Shown piece after piece: positions 25,992-34,384 of a stretch of DNA of 54,398 bases. This DNA is from Chitinophagaceae bacterium (GTDB lineage: Bacteria; Bacteroidota; Bacteroidia; Chitinophagales; Chitinophagaceae). Position 1 is the first letter of the stretch. The number at the start of each line of letters is the position of its first letter. The position numbers and the translations under genes are program-made. The notes under the pieces were generated by a model. The model saw only the letters and a program-made list of their open reading frames with translations. It had not been told where the DNA came from and searched no databases. The stretch covers positions 1 through 54,398 of the forward strand of contig SAIW01000014.1 in NCBI GenBank assembly GCA_004028795.1. The letters run 5' to 3'.

Positions 25992-26026
25992 CTCAGCGAA
26001 ACTCCCCTTCTCTCTGACTCTGCGGT
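25992..26026. repeat. 35-bp inverted repeat, right flank of the GxxExxY gene
   Basis: This stretch starts immediately after the TAA. Its complement reads ACCGCAGAGTC...GTTTCGCTGAG (in fact GAGTTTCGCTGAG), close to the first 36 bases of the element at 25517. It therefore forms the second terminal inverted repeat of the unit. The sequence ends CTCTGCGGT followed by an A run leading to the flavin reductase start. Confidence 0.75.
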
Positions 26027-26042
26027 AAAAAATAGTAAAAAC

Positions 26043-26936
26043 ATGAAAACAATCAATATACAAGAGCTCCCGTTTCGAAAACGCCAGGCTTGGCTGCAAT
26101 ACGCTGTAGCCCCACGTCCTATTGCATTTGCAAGTACCATTGATAAGGCAGGTAATGTAAACCTCAGCCCATTTTCATTCTTTAATTTATTCTCAACCAA
26201 TCCACCCATTGTTATTTTTTCTCCTTCACGCAGTGGCAGAAATAATACTTTAAAACATACGCTGATAAATGTTTTAGAAGTGCCGGAAGTGGTTATTAAT
26301 ATCTGCGATTATAACATGGTGCAACAGGTAAGTTTAAGCAGTTGCGAATACGCTAAAGAGGTTGATGAATTTATTAAAGCAGGCTTTACCAAACAGGCTG
26401 CAACCATTATACAACCGCCAATGGTAAAAGAAGCTAAAATAAAAATGGAGTGTAAAGTGAATGAAGTAAAAAGTTTAGGTGATGAAGGCGGAGCGGGACA
26501 ATTAGTAATTGCTGAAGTATTGTGTATGCATGTTGACGATAGTATTTTGAATGAAGATGCTACCATGATAGACCCTTTTAAAATGCAACATGTTGCCAGA
26601 TTAGGCGGCGATTATTATGCTTTGATTAATGAACAAAATTTATTTACGGTTGCTAAACCCAATACAGAATTAGCAATTGGTATTGATGCTTTACCTGAAG
26701 GTATTAAAAACAGCAAAATCTTAACAGGCAATCATTTGGGTCAATTAGCCAATGTGCAGCAATTGCCCGAAGTAGATGTTGCTTTTGAAGATGTGCAATT
26801 GAAAAATATCATACAGTATTACTCCATCAATCCTGATGAAATGGAAAAAGAATTACATCGTTATGCATCAGTATTATTAGACCAGGGAAAAGTTAAGGAA
26901 GCATGGCAGGTGTTGTTGGCAGATGAGAATGTATAA
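26043..26936 (+). CDS. Flavin reductase family protein (FMN-binding split barrel)
   Basis: A 297-residue protein. The first 200 residues have the flavin-reductase/DIM6 pattern: AVAPRPIAFASTIDKAGNVN, LSPFSFFNLFSTNPPIVIFS, SGRNNTLKHTL, EVPEVVINIC and the late LGGDYYALIN. These bind FMN and may use NAD(P)H to reduce flavin for a partner monooxygenase. The extra C-terminal helical part (210-297) is a common addition in Bacteroidota. The stop is 23 bases before the sterol-desaturase-like gene, suggesting a shared transcript. Confidence 0.88.
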   Translation: MKTINIQELPFRKRQAWLQYAVAPRPIAFASTIDKAGNVNLSPFSFFNLFSTNPPIVIFSPSRSGRNNTLKHTLINVLEVPEVVINICDYNMVQQVSLSSCEYAKEVDEFIKAGFTKQAATIIQPPMVKEAKIKMECKVNEVKSLGDEGGAGQLVIAEVLCMHVDDSILNEDATMIDPFKMQHVARLGGDYYALINEQNLFTVAKPNTELAIGIDALPEGIKNSKILTGNHLGQLANVQQLPEVDVAFEDVQLKNIIQYYSINPDEMEKELHRYASVLLDQGKVKEAWQVLLADENV

Positions 26937-26959
26937 ATTTGCAGTATAATGTTTCACTC

Positions 26960-27736
26960 ATGAACCCTTTCTGGAAACAGTTTATAGAAGTTTTAAAAAC
27001 CGTATCACTTCGTTATTTCATTTTTGCTGGTATTGTTTGGGTAATATGGTATGTGTTATTAAAAAGGAAAATTGCTTTTAAAAAAATTCAGCTTCGCTTT
27101 CCTGATAAAAAAGATTACCGTAGAGAAATAATTTACTCTGTAATTACCATGTTCATTTTTGCTTTGGTACCCGCTACCATTTTAGGAACATCAATACGAC
27201 AATATACTTTCTTTTATAAAGACATACATCAACACAGTATGCTTTGGTTTTGGCTGGCATTCCCCTGCATGTTTGTTATTCACGATGCTTATTTTTATTG
27301 GATGCACCGTATTATGCATCACCCTAAATTATTCAAATTGTTTCATGTAGTGCATCATAAATCAACCAACCCTTCTCCCTGGGCTGCTTATGCTTTTCAA
27401 CCGACAGAAGCATTCGTAGAAGCGGGTATTTTTATAGTGTTTGTTTTTATTATGCCTGTTATGTTCTGGCATTTATTCTTTTTCTTTTTAGTAATGATTA
27501 TTTACAATGTTTACGGTCATTTAGGTTATGAGTTATATCCTAAAAACTTTAATAAACACTGGTTGGGTAAATGGATTAATACTTCAGTGAATCATAACCA
27601 ACACCATCAATTTTTTAAAGGTAATTACGGTTTGTATTTTTTGTGGTGGGACAGATGGATGGGCACACTGCGTGAAGATTACGATGTAAAATTTGAGGAA
27701 GTAAAAAACAGAATGAATAATTTGAAAGCTGTTTAA
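26960..27736 (+). CDS. Sterol desaturase / fatty acid hydroxylase family membrane enzyme
   Basis: A 258-residue integral membrane protein from ATG 26960 (MNPFWKQFIEVLK); an upstream TTG is less convincing. The diiron histidine boxes are HDAYFYWMHRIMHH, HVVHHKS and NHNQHHQFF, spaced by two pairs of membrane helices. This is the ERG3/FAH12-like superfamily, which hydroxylates or desaturates lipids with O2 and electrons from an external donor. The flavin reductase gene just upstream could supply reducing power (inference). The substrate is unknown. Confidence 0.88.
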   Translation: MNPFWKQFIEVLKTVSLRYFIFAGIVWVIWYVLLKRKIAFKKIQLRFPDKKDYRREIIYSVITMFIFALVPATILGTSIRQYTFFYKDIHQHSMLWFWLAFPCMFVIHDAYFYWMHRIMHHPKLFKLFHVVHHKSTNPSPWAAYAFQPTEAFVEAGIFIVFVFIMPVMFWHLFFFFLVMIIYNVYGHLGYELYPKNFNKHWLGKWINTSVNHNQHHQFFKGNYGLYFLWWDRWMGTLREDYDVKFEEVKNRMNNLKAV

Positions 27737-27749
27737 TTTTAGTATAATT

Positions 27750-28160
27750 ATGAGTAAGAATCGAATAATCAAAGTATTTGTTTTTATAAGCAGCTTCTTT
27801 TTATTATTGTTTCAACTTTTTCTTTTTTTAAACCATATCGATTATTTTATTTACAAAAAACAATCTACCGCTCGCATAAAACAAATACAAGTAGTTAATC
27901 GAAATGAATTTTTAAGTGTTGAATTTTTTAATGAATACTTAAATAAAAATCAAGAATTCACTATTTCAGTGCCAGTAGGAATAGGAAAAGAATTTATAGA
28001 CACTAAAGAAAGTAAAATAGATATAGTTTATACAAAATGGTTCAAGCAAGCTTTGATTAAAAGTTATAAAAATCCAAGAATCCCCATATTTATTTTAGAT
28101 ATTGTGGTTATAGTGCTAATGATTTACGGAATAAGGTATAGTATAGACAATAAAGAATGA
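27750..28160 (+). CDS. Two-helix membrane protein of unknown function
   Basis: A 136-residue protein with one N-terminal membrane helix (about 10-31, very Phe/Leu rich), a roughly 65-residue extracytoplasmic part (ARIKQIQVVNRNEFLSVEFF, TISVPVGIGKEF, KIDIVYTKWFKQ) and a second helix near the end (IFILDIVVIVLMIYGI). The plan resembles DUF3592-type proteins, but I do not claim membership. It starts 13 bases after the sterol-desaturase-like gene. Confidence 0.55.
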   Translation: MSKNRIIKVFVFISSFFLLLFQLFLFLNHIDYFIYKKQSTARIKQIQVVNRNEFLSVEFFNEYLNKNQEFTISVPVGIGKEFIDTKESKIDIVYTKWFKQALIKSYKNPRIPIFILDIVVIVLMIYGIRYSIDNKE

Positions 28161-28175
28161 AGCCCCTTTGATTAA

Positions 28176-29240
28176 TTACCCCATCGCCAACACATCTTCT
28201 TCCTGTAATAAGTTTTGTAAGAAATTACTTTTGTCTTTTTGCAAACTCTTCGCAGTTTCAATTACATGCTGAACAATGCTGTAGGTATCGTGTGTAAGTG
28301 TTAATTTTTGTTGTTCTGTATGTTCTAACCAAAACCAGATAGCTTCACTAAAATCAGCAGGAAGTTTATTAATAACAGGAACACCAAAATCTTTTAAAGC
28401 AGCAGCATTGCATAATTGTTCGTATTGCCCGCGAATGGGTAAGCATAATAACTTCTTACCCAAATACAAAGCCTCTGCGGGTGTTTCAAAACCGGCACCG
28501 GTGATAATTCCAGTACAGTTAATCATGCTTTTATTAAATGCATTGTTATTAATAGGAATGAAACTAATATTACCGATAGTTTCTTTTTCTTTTCTCTTTT
28601 TTGAGAACACTTCAAACTTGATATCTTTTACATGCTGCAAACTCTGCTGCACTACCTCATCACTATAATGAGATAAATAAACTGTTATATAGCCTTCGTC
28701 TTTCGGCTCTGCTTTCAAAATAGCTTCTTTAATAATCGGGTTGAAAATAAAATTATCATACTGCTTAAAGTGAAGCCCCACATAGTTGGTAGCTGTTGCA
28801 TAGTTTTGTAAAATAAACTTCGCCAATAAGTCTTTTGTAAAAGGCATTGGTGTATGCTTACTCTTAAAACTTGCCTGATGCCCGAAATTAACAGAAGGTA
28901 TTTTCTTTAACTTACACGCTAATGAGGTGATACTTTCAAAATCATTAATCACAATATCATATTGCTCTACAGGTAATGCTTTAGCTTCTTTATAAATACG
29001 TTTAACAGAAAGATCTTTCCATATTTTCCAGTAATCTAATTTACCTCTGTTGCCATAAAATAAACTCAAGCCTTTGCTTCTGTATTTAACAGGTAAATCT
29101 GCTGAAAGATTGCTGTTGCTTCCGCTTAAAAAAACATCTACTTCACCGTACTGTTGTAAGTATGGCATCAGTTCAATAGCACGGGCAATATGTCCGTTGC
29201 CTGTGGCTTGTACTGCGTAAAATATTTTAAGCTTCTTCAT
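28176..29240 (-). CDS. MurG/UGT-like glycosyltransferase
   Basis: A 354-residue GT-B fold protein. The N-terminus FYAVQATGNGHIARAIELMP is the glycine-rich acceptor loop. Residues about 250-285 have the donor-site signature: MINCTGIITGAGFETPAEALYLGK with LCLPIRGQYEQLCNAAAL. Such enzymes (like MGDG synthase and MurG relatives) transfer a sugar onto a lipid. It is 9 bases downstream of the LpxH-like gene in one operon, so a glycolipid is a likely product; which one is not deducible. Confidence 0.8.
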   Translation of the reverse strand: MKKLKIFYAVQATGNGHIARAIELMPYLQQYGEVDVFLSGSNSNLSADLPVKYRSKGLSLFYGNRGKLDYWKIWKDLSVKRIYKEAKALPVEQYDIVINDFESITSLACKLKKIPSVNFGHQASFKSKHTPMPFTKDLLAKFILQNYATATNYVGLHFKQYDNFIFNPIIKEAILKAEPKDEGYITVYLSHYSDEVVQQSLQHVKDIKFEVFSKKRKEKETIGNISFIPINNNAFNKSMINCTGIITGAGFETPAEALYLGKKLLCLPIRGQYEQLCNAAALKDFGVPVINKLPADFSEAIWFWLEHTEQQKLTLTHDTYSIVQHVIETAKSLQKDKSNFLQNLLQEEDVLAMG

Positions 29241-29249
29241 AACAATTCT

Positions 29250-30116
29250 TTATACAGATAATGAAATAGCACTGCCTTTCATTGGCATATGGCAAAACAT
29301 ATTCAACTCGTCCATTACAACATTTAATACCGGTAACTTCTTCTCAATTCTTACAACAGGAGCAGCCACAAAATCTTTCTCATCGTATTTATATAAATGC
29401 CATGCACTGCTGTAAAATTCAAGGCAGGTTAAATGTTCAACCCAATCGCCGCTGTTTAAATAAGTAACTTTTCCTTTATCTGTAATTACATCACGCATTT
29501 GCGGTTCGTGAATGTGACCACAAATAACATAATCGTATTTTTTTTCTATGGCAATTTCGGCAGCAGTATCTTCAAACTTGTTAATCTTAGCGGCTTTGTT
29601 TACCCTGTCCATTACAGACTTAGATAAACTCATTTTTTCTTTACCGATTAACTTTAAGAACGAATTAATAAGTCTGTTGATGCGTATTAAAAAGTTATAT
29701 CCGTGGCTGCCTAACTTAGCAAGTGTTTTTGCACCGCCTTTGCTGGTTGCATCAAAAACATCTCCGTGAAAAATCCAGCAAAGCTTTCCATTTATTTCCA
29801 GCACTAATTTATCAACTAATTGAAAATTCCCCAAATGTAAATCACTGTATCTGCGTAAAGCTTCATCATGGTTACCTGTTACATACATTACACGGGTGCC
29901 TTTAGCAGCAAGGCTCATAATTTCTTTGATAACCTGAATATGTGAAAGCGGAAAAAATCGTTTGCGAAACTGCCAAACATCAATAATATCGCCGTTAAGA
30001 ATTAATACTTGCGGAGAAATGCTTTTAAGATAGTTTACTATTTCTGTGGCACGGCAGCCATAAGTGCCTAAGTGTAAGTCACTCATAACCACCACATCCA
30101 CATTACGCTTATCCAT
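29250..30116 (-). CDS. UDP-2,3-diacylglucosamine diphosphatase-like metallophosphoesterase
   Basis: A 288-residue calcineurin-like phosphoesterase with all metal motifs: SDLHLG (12-17), NGDIIDVW (41-48), GNHDEALRRY (81-90), a His in IFHGDVFD, and GHIHEPQ (about 198-204). The group is the LpxH-like subset of UDP-2,3-diacylglucosamine diphosphatases in Bacteroidota. It could remove UMP from UDP-diacylglucosamine in lipid A synthesis, or act on a related lipid. Bacteria often carry several paralogues, so the substrate is not certain. It is divergent from the DUF1223 gene and leads the operon with the GT. Confidence 0.85.
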   Translation of the reverse strand: MDKRNVDVVVMSDLHLGTYGCRATEIVNYLKSISPQVLILNGDIIDVWQFRKRFFPLSHIQVIKEIMSLAAKGTRVMYVTGNHDEALRRYSDLHLGNFQLVDKLVLEINGKLCWIFHGDVFDATSKGGAKTLAKLGSHGYNFLIRINRLINSFLKLIGKEKMSLSKSVMDRVNKAAKINKFEDTAAEIAIEKKYDYVICGHIHEPQMRDVITDKGKVTYLNSGDWVEHLTCLEFYSSAWHLYKYDEKDFVAAPVVRIEKKLPVLNVVMDELNMFCHMPMKGSAISLSV

Positions 30117-30186
30117 AGAACTTTAGGTTTATCAAAATTCCTACGAATGTGTTATGTGAATGTGATGAGTATGTAAACTAATTGTT

Positions 30187-30241
30187 ATGTACTAAGCTTC
30201 TGTGCTGCTATTTAACCTCTGTTGCGTCGCACACTTGTACA
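30187..30241. repeat. Palindrome-edged element containing the 23-bp repeat (copy 1)
   Basis: TCTGTTGCGTCGCACACTTG plus TAC (30218-30240) is identical to 33646-33668. The outer ends TGTAC(T)AAG and CTTGTACA face each other, so the element of about 55 bp has palindromic borders. It lies in the 212-base divergent gap between the LpxH-like and DUF1223 genes. Confidence 0.75.
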
Positions 30242-30328
30242 TTATTGCACACTTCAGCAATTAAATTGTATTTTAACAAATTCAATTGCAAGGCTTAGTA
30301 TTACTATACGTTTTCACATAAAAAATTT

Positions 30329-31042
30329 ATGAAAGCATATATAACACTGCTCAGTATTTTATTCATTACAATTTCTTGTAATAGTCAACAATTTATAAAA
30401 GCAAAAAATAAAGCAGTTATTGAATTATTTACTTCAGAAGGATGTTCGAGTTGCCCGCCTGCCGAAAAATATTTAGGCTCATTGGCAAAAGCAGACACGA
30501 ATATTATTTTATTGAGTTTTCACGTTGATTACTGGAATAAATTAGGTTGGGTTGATTCGTTCAGCAATAATCAATTTACGCAAAGGCAATATGATTATGG
30601 CAACAGGCTTCATTTGCAAACTGTATATACACCGCAAGCAGTTGTTAACGGTATTAAAGAAACAACAGGCAATAATGCAAAAGTTATTCAACAATATGTT
30701 CAGCAAACTGCTTTGGCTACTTCTGAATTTATTACCGGTATTTCTGTAAAAACTAACGGTAATACTTTAACCGTTCAATCAGATAATTCAATTACCAATT
30801 CAGCAATACTGTACGAAATATTTTTAGTTGAAAAATCATCATCAACGCATGTGATGGCAGGCGAAAATGAAGGGGCTACTTTACTGCATACCAATGTAGT
30901 AAGGGCATTCAACAGGTCAAATAAAATTAATGCTACATTTCATTGGAATACGCATTATCAAAAAAATAATTTTCAGATAGTTGTGTTGGCACGAGATGCA
31001 GGTAGCTACGCTGTAAAAGATGTTCGTGTACAGAATTTATAA
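30329..31042 (+). CDS. DUF1223 thioredoxin-like secreted protein
   Basis: A 237-residue protein with a lipoprotein-like signal (SILFITISC, Cys17). The conserved core VIELFTSEGCSSCPPAEKYL holds the C39-x-x-C42 motif. HVDYWNKLGWVDSFS and QVYTPQAVVNG-like segments (here TVYTPQAVVNGI) are typical of DUF1223. The thioredoxin-like fold suggests redox activity in the envelope, but no substrate is known. It stands alone between a repeat element and the S9 peptidase gene. Confidence 0.88.
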   Translation: MKAYITLLSILFITISCNSQQFIKAKNKAVIELFTSEGCSSCPPAEKYLGSLAKADTNIILLSFHVDYWNKLGWVDSFSNNQFTQRQYDYGNRLHLQTVYTPQAVVNGIKETTGNNAKVIQQYVQQTALATSEFITGISVKTNGNTLTVQSDNSITNSAILYEIFLVEKSSSTHVMAGENEGATLLHTNVVRAFNRSNKINATFHWNTHYQKNNFQIVVLARDAGSYAVKDVRVQNL

Positions 31043-31138
31043 TAAAAAAATCGGTAAGCAGGCTTTCAATTTCATCAAATAAATAAACAATTATTCAATT
31101 CATGCAATACATTTGAAACAAGCTAAACACATTGCATC

Positions 31139-33586
31139 ATGAGAAAAATTTGTTTTCTTCTTTTTACACTTACATCAGTTATTGCCAATGCTCAGTTAAC
31201 CGTTGAGAAAATTATGAGAGACCCGAAATGGATGGGTACACAACCTTCCAACATCAGTTGGAGTTGGGATGGTAAACAAATTTTTTTTAGCTGGAACCCT
31301 GATAAAAACATTTCAGATTCAACCTATGCCTATTCTTTAGCAACCAAAGAAATTACAAAAGTTAAGTACAACGATATTGCTTTACAGAATGCCATGAGTA
31401 ACGGAGTGTATAACAGCAACTATACACAACTAGTGTACGTATACAAAGGCGATTTGTTTTTAGTAGATATTAAAAGCAATAAAACCATTCGCATAACACA
31501 AACAGAAGAAGCAGAAACCAACCCTAAGTTTATTGTAAACAATGAATGGATTGCTTACAGTAAAAACCAAAACCTGTTTGCGTGGAATACAAAAACAGGT
31601 ATTACCCAACAATTAACCAATATTGCCCGCGGTGCTGAAACACCTGCTGCACCTGCATTTACAGGTGGTGGCAGTAATCGTGGTGGTGGAAATTTTCAAG
31701 GAGGTGGAAGACAAGGTGGTGGTGTTTTTGGTGGAGCAACCAATGCTGCCAACGGTAATCAACAGGATAAATTTTTACAACAACAAGCCTTAGCCAACTC
31801 AGATATTTTAAAAGAAAGAAAAACTAAAAAAGATGCCAGAGATGCTTTCTTAAAAGCCAATAAGGACAATGATACTTTCCGCATCATTAATATCGGCGAT
31901 AAGCAATTACAAGGTTTACAGATAAGCCCATCGGGTACTATTATTACGTATCGTTTATTCACTGCACCAACCAATAATAAAAATACTATTGTTCCTGATT
32001 ATGTTACTGAAAGTGGCTACACCACTGATATTCCCGGCCGTACCAAAGTAGGTAATGCGTTAGGGAGTTATGATTTTTATGTGTACAATAAAGAAAAAGA
32101 TACGGTTATAAAAGTAAGTGTTGATTCATTGCCCGGCATAACAGATGCTCCTGATTATTATAAAGATTATCCTGCCAAGTTTGCCAACAGAAGAGTATTG
32201 CCACGTAGTGTAACATTTGGTAATGTTGTTTGGAATGAAAGCGGAACAGTTGCAGTAATGGATATTCGTTCACAAGACAATAAAGATCGCTGGATTGTTT
32301 CAATAGATTATAATACAGGCAAACTAAAAACTATCGACCGCCAACGCGATGAAGCATGGATTGGTGGCCCGGGTATTACAGGCTTTCGTGCCAATGAAGA
32401 TTTTATAACTGATAATATTTTTTACTTTCAAAGTGAAGTTACAGGCTATGCTCATCTATACACTTATAACGTCAACACCAATACTAAAACAGCACTAACA
32501 CAAGGCAAGTACGAAGTGCAGGATGTAGTGTTAAGCAAGAACAAACAAAACTTTTATTTATTAACCAATGAAGAGCATCCCGGAAAACAAAACTGGTATA
32601 AAATAAAAGTTGATGGTACTGCAAAAGAAAAAATCACCAATATGACGGGTGGTTATGAAGTGTCTTTATCTCCTGATGAAAAAAATATTGCTTACCGTTA
32701 TTCATATATCACAAAGCCTTGGGAATTATTTGTACAGGAAAATGCAGCTAATAAAAAACCTGTTCAAATAACAGATAAAGCACAAAGTGATGAATTTAAA
32801 AATTATGCATGGAGAGATACCAAAATCTTCACCATTACTGCAAGAGATGGTCAACCTGTTTATGCAAGATTATACGAACCCAAAGCAGGAACAAAAAATA
32901 ATGCAGCCGTAATTTTTGTACATGGTGCAGGTTATTTGCAGAATGTACATTATTGGTTTAGCCAGTATTTCCGTGAGCAGATGTTTAATAATTTATTAGC
33001 CGATAAAGGCTATACCGTTATTGATATTGATTACCGTGCAAGCAGTGGTTACGGCAGAGATTGGCGAACAGGCATTTATCGTTTTATGGGTGGAAAAGAC
33101 ATGGAAGATGAAGTAGATGCTGCCAATTATTTAGTGAAAGAATTAGGTATTGATAAAGACAGAATCGGTATGTATGGCGGAAGTTACGGTGGCTTTATGA
33201 CCTTGATGACTATGTTTACCGCACCCGATGTAATTAAAGCCGGTGCTGCATTACGCCCCGTTACAGATTGGGCTCATTACAATCATGGTTATACTGCCAA
33301 TATTTTAAATGAACCATTTAATGACAGCATTGCTTATTATAAATCATCGCCTATCAATCATGCAGCGGGTTTAAAAAATCATTTATTGATTTGCCATGGT
33401 ATGGTAGATGTAAATGTAAACTTTCAGGATGCAGTGCGTTTAAACCAACGATTGATTGAATTAGGAAAAGACAATTGGGATTTAGCTGTTTACCCAGTAG
33501 AAGACCACGGCTTTGTTGAAGCCAGCAGTTGGACAGATGAATACAAACGTATTCTGAAATTATTTGATACTTATTTGCTGAAGTAA
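31139..33586 (+). CDS. Exported S9 family prolyl oligopeptidase/DPP-like peptidase
   Basis: An 815-residue serine peptidase. Residues 1-18 are a signal peptide (ends NA, then Q). An N-terminal beta-propeller reaches about 560. A C-terminal alpha/beta hydrolase domain carries the triad S682 (GGSYGGFMT), D757 (GMVDVNV) and H790 (EDHGF). It should cleave short peptides, possibly after proline, in the periplasm. Residues about 170-205 are a low-complexity Gly/Asn/Gln insertion (GGGSNRGGG, GGGRQGGGVFGG) in the propeller that is not part of the family core. A terminator hairpin follows. Confidence 0.93.
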   Translation: MRKICFLLFTLTSVIANAQLTVEKIMRDPKWMGTQPSNISWSWDGKQIFFSWNPDKNISDSTYAYSLATKEITKVKYNDIALQNAMSNGVYNSNYTQLVYVYKGDLFLVDIKSNKTIRITQTEEAETNPKFIVNNEWIAYSKNQNLFAWNTKTGITQQLTNIARGAETPAAPAFTGGGSNRGGGNFQGGGRQGGGVFGGATNAANGNQQDKFLQQQALANSDILKERKTKKDARDAFLKANKDNDTFRIINIGDKQLQGLQISPSGTIITYRLFTAPTNNKNTIVPDYVTESGYTTDIPGRTKVGNALGSYDFYVYNKEKDTVIKVSVDSLPGITDAPDYYKDYPAKFANRRVLPRSVTFGNVVWNESGTVAVMDIRSQDNKDRWIVSIDYNTGKLKTIDRQRDEAWIGGPGITGFRANEDFITDNIFYFQSEVTGYAHLYTYNVNTNTKTALTQGKYEVQDVVLSKNKQNFYLLTNEEHPGKQNWYKIKVDGTAKEKITNMTGGYEVSLSPDEKNIAYRYSYITKPWELFVQENAANKKPVQITDKAQSDEFKNYAWRDTKIFTITARDGQPVYARLYEPKAGTKNNAAVIFVHGAGYLQNVHYWFSQYFREQMFNNLLADKGYTVIDIDYRASSGYGRDWRTGIYRFMGGKDMEDEVDAANYLVKELGIDKDRIGMYGGSYGGFMTLMTMFTAPDVIKAGAALRPVTDWAHYNHGYTANILNEPFNDSIAYYKSSPINHAAGLKNHLLICHGMVDVNVNFQDAVRLNQRLIELGKDNWDLAVYPVEDHGFVEASSWTDEYKRILKLFDTYLLK

Positions 33587-33602
33587 TTTTTTAAGAATCA
33601 TG

Positions 33603-33630
33603 AAAGCCGATGTTATTATATCGGCTTTTG
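33603..33630 (+). terminator. Intrinsic terminator after the S9 peptidase gene
   Basis: AAAGCCGAT (33603-33611) pairs with ATCGGCTTT (33620-33628) around an 8-nt loop, with a T-rich tract after it. It shares the AAAGCCG base with the terminators at 9861 and 12862. Confidence 0.8.
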
Positions 33631-33645
33631 TTTTTCAATGTACCA

Positions 33646-33668
33646 TCTGTTGCGTCGCACACTTGTAC
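33646..33668. repeat. 23-bp exact repeat (copy 2)
   Basis: Identical to 30218-30240 and in the same orientation relative to the downstream plus-strand gene. It lies between the S9 terminator and the DUF3820 gene. Confidence 0.75.
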
Positions 33669-33691
33669 TGTATATTTTTATGGCATCAATT

Positions 33692-33913
33692 ATGGACAAC
33701 ACTCAACCTCAATCAGAAATATTATTACAACTCGTAAAAACCAAAATGCCTTTTGGTAAATACAAAGACGTATTCATTTGTAATTTACCTGTGTTTTATT
33801 TAGAATGGTTTCAACGCAAAGGTTTCCCGAAAGGCAAGCTGGGTGTGCTTTTGCAAACCATGTATGAAATAAAATTAAACGGGTTAGATTACTTATTAGA
33901 TCCGTTAAAGTAA
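33692..33913 (+). CDS. DUF3820 family small protein
   Basis: A 73-residue protein. Starts at 33680 and 33692 are both possible; the earlier frame opening at 33638 would run through the 23-bp repeat and is unlikely. The core MPFGKYKDVFICNLPVFYLE, then WF and GFPKGKLG, with a C-terminal LLQTMYEIKLNGLD helix, is the DUF3820 pattern found in many bacteria, with no settled function (some are annotated as quorum-sensing-regulated). It is 78 bases upstream of nuoA. Confidence 0.8.
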   Translation: MDNTQPQSEILLQLVKTKMPFGKYKDVFICNLPVFYLEWFQRKGFPKGKLGVLLQTMYEIKLNGLDYLLDPLK

Positions 33914-33991
33914 ACTTCATTAAAAATTTTCAACTTCATTTTTTTTGGTTTCAAATTCCTGCTTATATTCAACCAATAAAACAACGATTGT

Positions 33992-34342
33992 ATGGGTGCT
34001 GCTGCTTTATTGGTACTCTTATTTGCTGCCGTTGCTTTTTCTGCCGGCGGAATTTTAGTAGCTAAGTTATTGGTTAAAGGTTCAAGCAATCCACAGAAAG
34101 GTCAGGCTTACGAATGCGGTATTCCAACAGAAGGTACACCATGGAACCATTTTAATGTTGGTTATTATTTATTCGCTCTCTTGTTTTTAATTTTCGATGT
34201 GGAGTTAATTTTTATGTACCCTTGGGCAGTTGTGGTAAAACAAGTGGGTATTCCTGCACTAATTGAAATCATCATTTTTATTTTCATATTATTCATTGGC
34301 TTTTTATATGCACATAAAAAAGGTGCATTAAAATGGATGTAA
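33992..34342 (+). CDS. nuoA: NADH-quinone oxidoreductase subunit A
   Basis: A 116-residue membrane subunit of complex I with three helices (1-24; about 52-74; 82-104). The hallmark is KGQAYECGIPTEGTPWNHFNVG in the loop before helix 2, then YYLFALLFLIFDVELIFMYPWA, whose acidic residues are conserved at the interface with NuoH and NuoJ. It is the first gene of the nuoABCD-HIJKLMN operon. A palindromic repeat follows within two bases of its stop. Confidence 0.95.
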   Translation: MGAAALLVLLFAAVAFSAGGILVAKLLVKGSSNPQKGQAYECGIPTEGTPWNHFNVGYYLFALLFLIFDVELIFMYPWAVVVKQVGIPALIEIIIFIFILFIGFLYAHKKGALKWM

Positions 34343-34343
34343 A

Positions 34344-34370
34344 AGCCTCTCTACCCTCCAAAGGAGGATT
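34344..34370. repeat. GC-rich hairpin element between nuoA and nuoB (degenerate copy)
   Basis: AGCCTCTCTACCCTCC, then AAA, GGAGG: CCTCC (34355-34359) pairs with GGAGG (34363-34367). The start AGCC is two bases after the nuoA TAA. It belongs to the family at 34424, 35677 and 39304. Confidence 0.65.
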
Positions 34371-34384
34371 ATAAAATTTGATTA

